DNA of 64,000 nt. It comes from Sphingopyxis sp. YF1 (GTDB taxonomy: Bacteria > Pseudomonadota > Alphaproteobacteria > Sphingomonadales > Sphingomonadaceae). Under the pieces are notes generated by a model that worked only from the letters and a program-made list of their open reading frames with translations, ran no database searches and was not told the origin of the DNA. Position 1 is the stretch's first letter. The number at the start of each line of letters is the position of its first letter. Both the position numbers and the translations under genes were made by a program. Of this stretch, positions 51,733-59,838 are shown piece by piece. The DNA is taken from the NCBI RefSeq assembly GCF_022701295.1, contig NZ_CP033204.1:4303406-4367405 (forward strand), in the 5' to 3' direction.

Positions 51733-54249
51733 ATGGCCGCCGACACCTCGTCCCATTTCCGCCTGCGTCTGCGCCGCGACGGCAATGCCGTCATCGCCTG
51801 GTTCCGCACCATGTGGGCTCGCCGCTGGTTCCGCTGGCTCGGCTATCTGGCGCTTGCGGGGCTCGCCGGCCTGCTGCTCATCTGGCTGATTTTCGCGCGC
51901 GACCTGCCGTCGGTCGACCAGCTGCGCGACTATGAACCGCCGCTGCCGACGATGGTTCGCGACGGCGAGGGCAAGCCGGTCCACAGCTATGCGCGCGAAC
52001 GTCGCGTCCAGCTCGAGTACAGCGAATATCCGCAGCTGCTCGTCCGCGCCTATCTCGCTGCCGAGGACAAGACCTTCTTCAGCCACGGCGGCATCGACTA
52101 TCCGGGCATCGCAACGGCGATCGTCACCAACCTCACCAGCAGCGGCCGCCCCGTCGGCGCCTCGACGATCACCCAGCAGGTGGCGAAGAACCTGCTGCTG
52201 ACCAACGAACTCAGCTATCGGCGCAAGGTGCGCGAGGCGATCCTTGCGATGCGTATCGAGAGTGCGCTGACCAAGGAGCAGATCCTCGAGCTCTATCTGA
52301 ACGAAATCCCGCTCGGCCGCCGCAGCTTCGGCGTCCAGGCCGCGAGCCGCGCCTATTTCGACAAGGACGTCGATCAGCTCCAGCTCCACGAAATGGCTTT
52401 TCTCGCCATCCTGCCCAAGGCGCCCGAAAAATACGGCCGCGCCCGCTACGAGGCCGAGGCGCTCGCGCGGCGCAACTTCGTGCTCGGGTCGATGGCGAGC
52501 AACGGCTGGATCACCACGGCGCAGCGCGACGCCGCGCGTGCGATGCCGCTCGGGCTCACCAGCAGCGGCAACACCGCGGTGGCGCAGGTCGGTGGCTATT
52601 ATATGGAAGAGGTGCGGCGCCAGCTGATCGCCGAATTCGGCGAAACCGCCGAGGACGGTCCGCACAGCGCCTATGCCGGCGGTCTCTGGGTCCGCACGCC
52701 CTATGACGGCAAGATGCAGGATGCGGCGACCGGCGCGCTGCGCAAGGGGCTGATCCGCTACGACGCGGGCAAGGGCTGGTCGGGGCCGATCGCGACGATC
52801 GAGGCCGACGACCAGTGGCAGAGCCGCCTCGCCTCCAGCTTCATCGGCATCGATTACGACGGCTGGCGCATCGCCGCGGTGCTGTCGAAGAATGCCGGCG
52901 AAGCCCGCATCGGTTTTGCCAATGGCGACACCGGCCGTCTCCCCGCGAGCGCGGCGACGCTGGGCTATCGCAAGACCGGCGGCAGCGCCTTTTCGGCGAT
53001 GCGCCCGGGTGACCTGATCGCGGTCAAATCGACCGGCGGGTCGAGCTATGCGCTGCGCAACATCCCCGAAGTGTCGGGCGGCTTCATGGCCGAAAGCCCG
53101 CATTCGGGCCGCATCTATGCGATGCAGGGCGGCTTCGACGTCCGCCTCTCCCCCTTCAATCGTGCGACCCAGGCCGAACGCCAGCCGGGCTCGACGATCA
53201 AGCCCTTCGTCTATGCCGCCGCGCTCGACAATGGCATGACCCCCGCGACGATGATCGTCGACGGCAGCTTCTGCGTTTATCAGGGCGCGCGCTTCGGCAA
53301 CAAATGCTTCCGCAACTTCGGCGGCTCGGCGGGCACCGGCGAGCATACGATGCGCTGGGGCCTCGAACAGTCGCGCAACCTGATGACCGTGCGCACCGCG
53401 AGCCAGATCGGCATGGAGCCCGTTGTCGACACGATCCGCACGATGGGCATCGGCGAGCACGAACCCTATCTCTCGACCGCGCTCGGCGCAGGGTCGACGA
53501 CGGTCGAAAAGATCACCAACGCCTATGCGATGCTCGCCAACCATGGCCGCGCGCTCAAGCCGCGCGTGATCGACTATGTCCAGGATCGCCGCGGCAAGGT
53601 GATCTTCCCCAAAAGCTACCGCGCGTGCGACGGCTGCAACAAGAAGGACTGGGACGGCCGCCCGATGCCGCGCTTTGCCCCCTCGGGCAAGCAGCTGATG
53701 GACCCGATGACCGCCTATCAGGTCGTCCACATGCTCGAGGGCGTCGTCCAGCGCGGCACCGCGGTGCGGCTGCGCGACCTCGGCGTGCCGCTGTTCGGCA
53801 AGACCGGCACGACCTCGGGTCCCAACGACGTCTGGTTCGTCGGCGGCACCCCCGACGTCGTCGCGGGCATGTATATCGGTTTCGACCAGCCGCGCAGCAT
53901 GGGCGGCTATGCGCAGGGCGGCAGCCTCGCGGCGCCGATCTTCAAGGATTTTGCGCTCGTCGCGCTCGACGACCGCCAGCCGATTCCCTTTGCGGCGCCC
54001 AAGGGCATCCGCATGGTGCGCATCGACCGCCGCTCGGGCCGCCGCGTCTATGGCAGCTGGCCGGGCAGCGATCCCAAGGCGTCGATCATCTGGGAAGCCT
54101 TCAAGCCCGAAAGCGAACCCCGGCGGACGATCCGCGAAGAGGAAATCAAGCCCGCCCGTGCCGCCGCGCGTCCCGACGCGCCGGTGCAGCAGGGCAATGG
54201 CCGGCGCAGCGACAGCGACTTCCTCGAGGATCGCGGCGGCATCATCTGA
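51733..54249 (+). CDS. mrcA: Penicillin-binding protein 1A (bifunctional)
   Basis: An 838-residue class A PBP that polymerises and crosslinks peptidoglycan. One transmembrane helix (about 36-54) anchors it. The transglycosylase (GT51) catalytic Glu is E111 in AAEDKTFFSHGGID, with GASTITQQVAKNLLL following. The transpeptidase has S487 (PGSTIKPF), S547-R-N and K690-T-G. The C-terminal tail is polar and Arg/Asp-rich. Like alphaproteobacterial PBP1A it carries an OB-like insert between the catalytic domains. Confidence 0.95.
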   Translation: MAADTSSHFRLRLRRDGNAVIAWFRTMWARRWFRWLGYLALAGLAGLLLIWLIFARDLPSVDQLRDYEPPLPTMVRDGEGKPVHSYARERRVQLEYSEYPQLLVRAYLAAEDKTFFSHGGIDYPGIATAIVTNLTSSGRPVGASTITQQVAKNLLLTNELSYRRKVREAILAMRIESALTKEQILELYLNEIPLGRRSFGVQAASRAYFDKDVDQLQLHEMAFLAILPKAPEKYGRARYEAEALARRNFVLGSMASNGWITTAQRDAARAMPLGLTSSGNTAVAQVGGYYMEEVRRQLIAEFGETAEDGPHSAYAGGLWVRTPYDGKMQDAATGALRKGLIRYDAGKGWSGPIATIEADDQWQSRLASSFIGIDYDGWRIAAVLSKNAGEARIGFANGDTGRLPASAATLGYRKTGGSAFSAMRPGDLIAVKSTGGSSYALRNIPEVSGGFMAESPHSGRIYAMQGGFDVRLSPFNRATQAERQPGSTIKPFVYAAALDNGMTPATMIVDGSFCVYQGARFGNKCFRNFGGSAGTGEHTMRWGLEQSRNLMTVRTASQIGMEPVVDTIRTMGIGEHEPYLSTALGAGSTTVEKITNAYAMLANHGRALKPRVIDYVQDRRGKVIFPKSYRACDGCNKKDWDGRPMPRFAPSGKQLMDPMTAYQVVHMLEGVVQRGTAVRLRDLGVPLFGKTGTTSGPNDVWFVGGTPDVVAGMYIGFDQPRSMGGYAQGGSLAAPIFKDFALVALDDRQPIPFAAPKGIRMVRIDRRSGRRVYGSWPGSDPKASIIWEAFKPESEPRRTIREEEIKPARAAARPDAPVQQGNGRRSDSDFLEDRGGII

Positions 54250-54333
54250 CGCCGCGCGCGCCGCCTTCGAGCCGTCTTCCCCTTGAGCCGAACAGGCTCT
54301 AAGGGCGATCCGACTTATTTCAGGAGCAAAGAC

Positions 54334-55461
54334 ATGCGCGCCGAAGCGCAGGATCATATCGACACGATCGGCAGCGCGCTCGCGCTGGTCCGCCGCTTTC
54401 TCGACTGGGACCGCGCGCTGCGCCGGCTCGACGAACTCAATGCCAAGGTCGAGGATCCGACCCTGTGGAACGATCCGAAGGCGGCGCAGGACGTCATGCG
54501 CGAACGCCGCCGCCTCGATGAGGCGATCACCGCGACGCGGACGATCGAGCGCGAATGCGCCGACACCGCCGAACTGATCGAGCTTGCCGAGATGGAAGGC
54601 GACGAAGCGATGGTCGACGAAGCGGTGGCGTCGCTCGCGTCGCTCGCTGCGCGCGCCGAAGAGGACAAGATCAAGGCGCTGCTCGCGGGCGAGGCCGACG
54701 GCAACGATTGCTATATCGAGGTCCATGCCGGCGCCGGCGGCACCGAGAGCCAGGACTGGGCCGAAATGCTCCAGCGCATGTACAGCCGCTGGGCCGAAAA
54801 GCGCGGCTTCAAGGTCGAGTTGGTCGAATATCAGGCGGGCGAGCAGGCTGGCATCAAATCGGCGACGATGCTGGTGAAGGGCGAGAATGCCTATGGCTAT
54901 GCCAAGACCGAAAGCGGCGTCCACCGCCTCGTCCGCATCTCGCCCTACGACAGCTCGGCGCGGCGCCACACCAGCTTCTCGTCGGTGTGGGTCTATCCGG
55001 TGATCGACGATAATATCGACATCGAGATCAACGAGGGCGACCTCAAGATCGACACCTATCGCGCCTCGGGCGCGGGCGGCCAGCACGTCAACACGACCGA
55101 CTCGGCGGTGCGCATCACGCACATCCCGACCGGCATCGTCGTCGCGTCGCAGAACGACCGTTCGCAGCACAAGAACCGCGCGACCGCGATGGGTATGCTC
55201 AAGGCGCGCATGTACGAGGCCGAGCTCCAGAAGCGCGAGGCCGCGGCGTCGGGCGAATATCAGGCGAAGACCGAAATCGGCTGGGGCCACCAGATCCGCT
55301 CCTATGTGCTCCAGCCCTATCAGCTGGTGAAGGATTTGCGCACCGGCGTGACCTCGACCGCGCCCGGCGACGTGCTCGACGGTGCGCTCGATCCGTTCAT
55401 GGCGGCGGCGCTGTCGCAGAAGGTCACCGGCGAGAAGGTCGACGTGGAGGATATCGATTGA
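54334..55461 (+). CDS. prfB: Peptide chain release factor 2
   Basis: A 375-residue factor that ends translation at UGA and UAA. The ATG at 54334 has AGGAG seven bases upstream. The peptidyl-hydrolase loop is [18 protein letters not shown], and the stop-recognition region reads [14 protein letters not shown], with SPY in place of the usual SPF. The reading frame is continuous: at the place corresponding to the E. coli frameshift (DYD segment) the sequence is FLDWD with no UGA, so the programmed +1 frameshift is absent. The stop overlaps the next gene's TTG start. Confidence 0.96.
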   Translation: MRAEAQDHIDTIGSALALVRRFLDWDRALRRLDELNAKVEDPTLWNDPKAAQDVMRERRRLDEAITATRTIERECADTAELIELAEMEGDEAMVDEAVASLASLAARAEEDKIKALLAGEADGNDCYIEVHAGAGGTESQDWAEMLQRMYSRWAEKRGFKVELVEYQAGEQAGIKSATMLVKGENAYGYAKTESGVHRLVRISPYDSSARRHTSFSSVWVYPVIDDNIDIEINEGDLKIDTYRASGAGGQHVNTTDSAVRITHIPTGIVVASQNDRSQHKNRATAMGMLKARMYEAELQKREAAASGEYQAKTEIGWGHQIRSYVLQPYQLVKDLRTGVTSTAPGDVLDGALDPFMAAALSQKVTGEKVDVEDID

Positions 55462-56186
55462 TCCGACGCGCGGCCGTCCTTGCCGCGCTTGCGGCGCTGC
55501 CGCTGCTCGGCGGCTGCGACGACGCGCCGTGGGAGGGGGACAGCGACCGCGTCGAGAGCGCGCGCGATTTCCCGCCCGCCGACCGGCCCGTCGCTCCCAC
55601 CGTCTCGACCAAATGGTCGACCGAGGAAGCCCGCGACCGCGTCAACGAGGCCGAGGACATCATGGACTCGGCCGACGTCCGCCCCGGCATGACCGTCGCC
55701 GACATCGGCGCGGGCGACGGCTATTATACCGTCCGCCTCGCGCAGCGTGTCGGGTCGGGCGGCCGCGTCCTCGCGCAGGACATCATTCCCGAGGTGATCG
55801 AACGCCTCGCCGACCGCGTCGCGCGCGAACGGCTCGACAATGTCTCGATCAAGCTCGGCGCGGTCGACGACCCGCGGCTGCCCGCGGCGAGCTTCGACCG
55901 CGTCTTCATGGTGCATATGTACCACGAGATCGGCGAACCCTATGCCTTCCTCTGGCGCCTGCGGCCGGCGCTGCGCAAGGGCGGGCAGGTGCTCGTCGTC
56001 GACGGCGACCGCGCCGTCGCCGACCATGGCACGCCCTTTCGCCTGCTCGTCTGCGAATTTGAGGCGGTGGGCTACAAGCTCGTCTCCTACGACGACAAGG
56101 CGCACGCGGGCGGCTATCTCGCGCGCTTCGTTCCCGACGGCAAGCGCCCCGATCCCGACGCTATCAAGGTCTGTGCCAACCCCTGA
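55458..56186 (+). CDS. SAM-dependent methyltransferase-fold protein with lipobox
   Basis: A 242-residue protein starting with TTG at 55458 (GGAGG eight bases upstream), overlapping the prfB stop. The N-terminus [18 protein letters not shown] ends in a lipobox Cys20, so it should be exported and lipidated. The remainder is a class I methyltransferase fold: [16 protein letters not shown] (SAM motif I), LAQDII and [16 protein letters not shown] is not known to be present in the periplasm, so either the signal is not used or the fold has another job there. It is coupled to prfB. Confidence 0.83.
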   Translation: MIRRAAVLAALAALPLLGGCDDAPWEGDSDRVESARDFPPADRPVAPTVSTKWSTEEARDRVNEAEDIMDSADVRPGMTVADIGAGDGYYTVRLAQRVGSGGRVLAQDIIPEVIERLADRVARERLDNVSIKLGAVDDPRLPAASFDRVFMVHMYHEIGEPYAFLWRLRPALRKGGQVLVVDGDRAVADHGTPFRLLVCEFEAVGYKLVSYDDKAHAGGYLARFVPDGKRPDPDAIKVCANP

Positions 56187-56265
56187 ACGGCGGGGCAGGG
56201 TGGTGCGCGGTTGTCAGGACAAAGTCCGCGTTGGAAAGCGGACCGCGGTCTTTTCCAGTCGTCAT

Positions 56266-56340
56266 CCCGGCGAAATCCGGGGCCCGGAATGCCGACGCGA
56301 ACCCGGCGTGTTTCTGCAATGGACCCCGGTTTTCGCAGGG
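56266..56340. repeat. REP-like palindrome (CGTCATCCCGG type)
   Basis: Arms CCCGGCGAAATCCGGGG (56266-56282) and CCCCGGTTTTCGCAGGG (56324-56340) are inverted copies with two mismatches. It lies between convergent genes and shares the GTCATCCCGG lead-in with the element at 18191. Confidence 0.72.
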
Positions 56341-56363
56341 CGCGCGCGGAGGGCCGGGCCCGC

Positions 56364-56729
56364 TCAATATATGATCAGCCGGTCATCCGTCCCGACACCC
56401 GCCAGAAAGCTCACCAGTCCGGACGCCTTCGCGTGCGGTGGCAGGTCGTCGGCGGTCATCGCGGCGAGCGCCATGCCCGACTGGCACGCGAGCAATTCGA
56501 CGCCCATCGCCTCCGCTTCTGCGATCATGCCCGTGAGGTCGAGTTGCCCCGCCGCGCGGCGCGCGGCATCGCCGGCAAAGGCGATCGGTGCGCGCAGCAA
56601 TGCGACCGCTTCGCCCTGCAGGAACAGGCGCGTCGACCCTCCCAGCGCCGCCGCCGCCATCGCGGTCTCGAGCGCGGCATAGAGCCGCGCCGCGTCGCCG
56701 CTCGCGACGATGATGGTCAACCGCGGCAT
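56364..56729 (-). CDS. DsrE-family protein
   Basis: A 121-residue cytoplasmic protein (start MPRLTIIVASGDAARLY at 56729) that looks like a DsrE/DsrF-type fold, with alternating strands and helices and a Cys in ELLACQSGMALA near the position of the active Cys in sulfur-relay members. It overlaps the ThiF-like gene by 13 bases and ends the ubiE-to-dsrE series. A sulfur-transfer role is possible but unproven. The same strand has a longer open frame reaching 56975, which lies within the ThiF gene and is unlikely to be used. Confidence 0.72.
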   Translation of the reverse strand: MPRLTIIVASGDAARLYAALETAMAAAALGGSTRLFLQGEAVALLRAPIAFAGDAARRAAGQLDLTGMIAEAEAMGVELLACQSGMALAAMTADDLPPHAKASGLVSFLAGVGTDDRLIIY

Positions 56730-57466
56730 GTCGCGCACTCCGGATCCTTGGCGACCCCGACCTCGCGCCAGCGCCGCTCGAGCATGTCGACGATCGCGAG
56801 CCGTCCGGCGAGGCTCGATCCCCAGCCCGTCAGCGCGCGCACGGCTTCGAGCGCTGCCATCGTCCCGACCATCCCCGCGAGCGCGCCCATCACCCCGGTC
56901 TCGGCGCAGTTGATACCCTCGCGGTCTGGATCGGACCCGACGAGGCACTGGTAGCAGGGCGCGCCCGCGCGCCATCCCTCATAGAGCGCGACCTGTCCCT
57001 CGAACGCGCCGATCGCCGCGCTGAGCAGCGGAATTTCGAGCGCGACCGCGGCGCGGTTGACCGCCAGCCGGGTGCCGAAATTGTCGCACCCGTCGAGGAT
57101 CAGGCTCGCGCCCGCCAGCAAGGTCCCGGCATTGCCGTCGTCGAGCCGCTGGATGACCGGAACCGCGTCGGCATGCGGATTAATCCGCCGCGCCGCCGCC
57201 ATCGCGACCTCGGCCTTGGGGCGGCCGATGTCGGCGTCGGTGAACAGCGGCTGGCGGTGCAGGTTCGACAATTCGACATGGTCATGGTCGACGACGGTCA
57301 GTGTGCCGACCCCGGCCGCCGCCAGATAGGCGATCGCGGGGCAGCCGATCCCGCCCGCGCCGATCAGCACGACATGTGCCGCCTTCAGCCTGGCCTGCCC
57401 CGCGCCGCCGAACTGCGGCAGGATGATCTGGCGGGCGTAGCGGTCGAGTTCGGCGTCGCTGAGCAA
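56717..57466 (-). CDS. ThiF/MoeB/HesA-family adenylyltransferase
   Basis: A 249-residue E1-like enzyme that would adenylate the C-terminus of a ubiquitin-like sulfur carrier (ThiS or MoaD). It has the ATP motif LIGAGGIGCPAIAYLA, the acidic VVDHDHVELSNLHRQ with the Arg finger, DGCDNF and a zinc site of two Cys pairs (CYQC and CATC). It begins with TTG at 57466, three bases after the dut stop. No sulfur-carrier gene is in the window, so whether it serves thiamine or molybdopterin synthesis is open. Confidence 0.88.
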   Translation of the reverse strand: MLSDAELDRYARQIILPQFGGAGQARLKAAHVVLIGAGGIGCPAIAYLAAAGVGTLTVVDHDHVELSNLHRQPLFTDADIGRPKAEVAMAAARRINPHADAVPVIQRLDDGNAGTLLAGASLILDGCDNFGTRLAVNRAAVALEIPLLSAAIGAFEGQVALYEGWRAGAPCYQCLVGSDPDREGINCAETGVMGALAGMVGTMAALEAVRALTGWGSSLAGRLAIVDMLERRWREVGVAKDPECATCRG

Positions 57467-57469
57467 GGC

Positions 57470-58009
57470 CTAGTCGCCCGGCTGGCGCAGCTTCATCGCG
57501 GCGAGCGAGGCGACATTGTCGGGGATGCTGTCGTCGATCGGTTCTTCGTCGCCGTCGGTGCTTTCGCTCGCCACCCCGGTCGATCCGAAGCCGCCGGCGC
57601 CGCGCGCGGTGTCGTCGAGCGCCGCGACCTCGGCAAAGGCCGCGCGCTGCACCGGCGCGGGCACCAGCTGTGCGATGCGGTCGCCGCGCTTCACCTCGAA
57701 ATTATCGTCGCCGAGGTTGGCGAGGATCACCTTCACCTCGCCGCGATAGTCGCTGTCGATCGTCCCTGGCGTGTTGAGGCAGGTGATGCCGTGCTTGAGC
57801 GCCAGCCCCGAGCGCGGGCGCACCTGCACCTCGTAGCCCGGCGGGATCGCCATCGCGAAGCCCGTCGCCACCGCGTGGCGCGTGCCCGGACGGATCGTCA
57901 GCGATTCGGCCGCGACGACGTCCATTCCGGCCGCGCCGTCCGACGCATAGGCCGGCAGCGGCAGCCCGCCGCCGTTGGGCAGGCGCTGGATCCGGATCTC
58001 AATCGGCAT
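57470..58009 (-). CDS. dut: dUTP diphosphatase
   Basis: A 179-residue trimeric dUTPase that converts dUTP to dUMP and pyrophosphate. The motifs are [12 protein letters not shown] (1), RPRSGLALK (2), [14 protein letters not shown] (3), RGDRIAQLV (4) and [10 protein letters not shown] (5). About 34 residues follow motif 5, an acidic extension absent in the roughly 150-residue standard enzyme. The start MPIEIRIQ at 58009 matches the usual N-terminus; an in-frame ATG at 58036 is an alternative. It overlaps the coaBC stop. Confidence 0.95.
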   Translation of the reverse strand: MPIEIRIQRLPNGGGLPLPAYASDGAAGMDVVAAESLTIRPGTRHAVATGFAMAIPPGYEVQVRPRSGLALKHGITCLNTPGTIDSDYRGEVKVILANLGDDNFEVKRGDRIAQLVPAPVQRAAFAEVAALDDTARGAGGFGSTGVASESTDGDEEPIDDSIPDNVASLAAMKLRQPGD

Positions 58010-59261
58010 CGAGGGGGGAACGCGTATCGAGCTCATCGGCGATCTTTTCCATCAATTTGCGGGCGACCGCCTCCTTGGGCAGCCGGTCCCAGCTGTCTAC
58101 GCCCGTTTTGCTAACGATATGCACCCGATTCGTCGCGCCCCCCATCGGGTCGGCGGCGACGTCGTTGGCGACGATCCAGTCGCATCCCTTGCGGGCGAGC
58201 TTGGCCTGTGCATGCGTCAGCACGTCATTGGTCTCGGCGGCGAAACCGACGAGCAACGGCGGGCGCTGCGGACTCTTCGCGACCCCGGCGAGGATGTCGG
58301 GATTTTCGGCGAGCGCGAGCGGCGGAACCTGCCCGCTGCCGTCCTTCTTGATCTTTTGCGCCGATGTGTCGGCGGCGCGCCAGTCGGCGACCGCGGCGAC
58401 CATGATCGCGGCATCGACGGGCAGCCCGGCCTCGACCTCGGCCGCCATTTCGCGCGCGGTCTCGACATCGACGCGGATCACGCCCGGCGGGGTCGGCAGC
58501 GGCACCGGCCCGGCGATCAGCAGCACCTCGGCGCCGGCTTCGGCGGCGGCGGCGGCGATGGCAAAGCCCTGCTTGCCGCTCGACCGGTTGGCGATGTAGC
58601 GCACCGGGTCGATCGGCTCGTGCGTCGGCCCCGCGGTGATCAGGATGCGGCGCCCGTGCAGCGGCCGGTGATCGGCGGGCGCGAAATCGGGCTGGCCGGT
58701 CAGCGGCACCGCCGCAGGTGCATCGGCCAGCGCTGCCTCGATCGCGGCAAGGATCGCCGGCGGCTCGGGCAGTCGCCCCGGCCCATATTCGCCGCACGCC
58801 ATCGCGCCCTCGTCGGGCTCGATCACCGTCACCCCGTCGCCGCGCAGCGTCGCGACATTGCGCCGCGTCGCGGCGTGCAGCCACATGCGCACATTCATCG
58901 CGGGCGCGACGAGCACCGGCTTGTCGGTCGCGAGCAGCAGCGTCGTGGCAAGGTCGTCGGCGATTCCCGCCGCCATCTTCGCCAGCAAATCGGCGGTCGC
59001 GGGCGCGACGACGACCAGATCGGCCTCGCGGCTCAGCTGGATATGCCCCATCTCGACCTCGTCCTTGAGGTCGAACAGGCTGGTATGGACCTGGTTCTCG
59101 CTGAGCGCCGCGAGCGTCAGCGGGGTGACGAACTGCTCGCCCGCGCGCGTCAGCACACAGCGCACGGTCAGGCCCGCCTTGCGCAGCAGCCGGACGAGTT
59201 CGACGCTCTTGTACGCGGCGATGCCGCCGCCGATGATCAGCAGGATGCGGGGCTTGGTCAT
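57999..59261 (-). CDS. coaBC: Bifunctional phosphopantothenoylcysteine decarboxylase/synthase
   Basis: A 420-residue enzyme for two steps of coenzyme A synthesis. The N-terminal CoaC flavoprotein domain has [22 protein letters not shown] and the active-site Cys in [13 protein letters not shown]. The C-terminal CoaB domain has [24 protein letters not shown] and KIKKDG. The ATG at 59261 starts MTKPRIL; a GTG at 59276 lies inside the ccdB stop region. Only four bases separate it from ccdB, so it may be transcribed from the ccdAB promoter or from further upstream. Confidence 0.95.
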   Translation of the reverse strand: MTKPRILLIIGGGIAAYKSVELVRLLRKAGLTVRCVLTRAGEQFVTPLTLAALSENQVHTSLFDLKDEVEMGHIQLSREADLVVVAPATADLLAKMAAGIADDLATTLLLATDKPVLVAPAMNVRMWLHAATRRNVATLRGDGVTVIEPDEGAMACGEYGPGRLPEPPAILAAIEAALADAPAAVPLTGQPDFAPADHRPLHGRRILITAGPTHEPIDPVRYIANRSSGKQGFAIAAAAAEAGAEVLLIAGPVPLPTPPGVIRVDVETAREMAAEVEAGLPVDAAIMVAAVADWRAADTSAQKIKKDGSGQVPPLALAENPDILAGVAKSPQRPPLLVGFAAETNDVLTHAQAKLARKGCDWIVANDVAADPMGGATNRVHIVSKTGVDSWDRLPKEAVARKLMEKIADELDTRSPLDAD

Positions 59262-59265
59262 GGTG

Positions 59266-59562
59266 TCAGTAACCACTGATGAGCATGTCGACGGCCGACA
59301 TGACGAGAGAATGCTGGTCGGACAGCGAGGTCACGAAATGCTTCAAATCCGTAACGGGGACTGTCAGCGCGAATTGCGTATAGAGCGCCATGGGTTCGCC
59401 ATCGACGGAAAATACGGGATTGAGTCGGTCGGCAAGCTTGGGCCCTTCAGCGGGGTTCACCAAGGGGATCACGAATCGGGTATTGAAATGGTCCAGCGTG
59501 TCCGACTGGAAGTCGAGCAGATATTCGCCTTCATCGGTCCGGAATACGTCTAGCTGCGCCAC
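59266..59562 (-). CDS. ccdB: CcdB-family toxin
   Basis: A 98-residue protein of the CcdB family, which poisons DNA gyrase. The first strand MAQLDVFRTDEGEYLLDFQS, then FVIPLVNPAEGP and the C-terminal segment SLVMSAVDMLISGY follow the F-plasmid CcdB layout. The gyrase-contact end of F CcdB (WGI) is replaced here by SGY, so target binding may differ. It starts with GTG, overlapping ccdA by 13 bases, as expected for a coupled antitoxin-toxin pair, and ends four bases before coaBC. Confidence 0.88.
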   Translation of the reverse strand: MAQLDVFRTDEGEYLLDFQSDTLDHFNTRFVIPLVNPAEGPKLADRLNPVFSVDGEPMALYTQFALTVPVTDLKHFVTSLSDQHSLVMSAVDMLISGY

Positions 59563-59807
59563 AGGCGGTCCCGGTGGCGCGCCAGTGGCAGGCCATGCTT
59601 GATTACATATTCATTGGACGATTCGATCGCTTCCTTATTCTCGCGCTTCCACTCTTCGCTCAGCTGTTTCCGGACCTCGCCGGTCAGTCCGGCTTCGCAT
59701 GCCTGCGATACGTTGATGCCGAGCCGCTTGGCTTCCGAAACCAGGTCGGCCGGAAGCGAGACGTTGGTTGGCTTCCTGCCGGCCACAAAACGCGAAGAGT
59801 GATTCAT
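59550..59807 (-). CDS. ccdA: CcdA-family antitoxin
   Basis: An 85-residue antitoxin with an N-terminal ribbon-helix-helix (KPTNVSLPADLVSEAKRLGI) that binds DNA, and a C-terminal toxin-binding tail EWKRENKEAIESSNEYVIKH ending DRLW. The ATG at 59807 lies in one arm of a perfect 11-bp inverted repeat, which is presumably its own operator. It starts 31 bp after the ubiB stop. An in-frame TTG at 59813 is less likely. Confidence 0.9.
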   Translation of the reverse strand: MNHSSRFVAGRKPTNVSLPADLVSEAKRLGINVSQACEAGLTGEVRKQLSEEWKRENKEAIESSNEYVIKHGLPLARHRDRLWRS

Positions 59808-59831
59808 GCGCAAAATTTATGCGCATGAATC
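59801..59831. promoter_or_regulatory. Operator/promoter palindrome of ccdAB
   Basis: GATTCATGCGC (59801-59811) and GCGCATGAATC (59821-59831) are perfect inverted repeats with a nine-base AT-rich spacer. The spacer could hold a -10 box on the minus strand (CATAAATTT). The left arm includes the ccdA start codon, so CcdA/CcdB binding would block both transcription and initiation. Confidence 0.82.
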
Positions 59832-59838
59832 ATGTCTG

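Noticed and set aside
50959..55290. Very long minus-strand open frame (1443 codons) opposite PBP1A, TetR and prfB
   Set aside because: It runs antisense to several clear genes in a high-GC region, has low-complexity composition (runs of Arg, Ala, Asp) and matches no domain. It is a codon-bias shadow.
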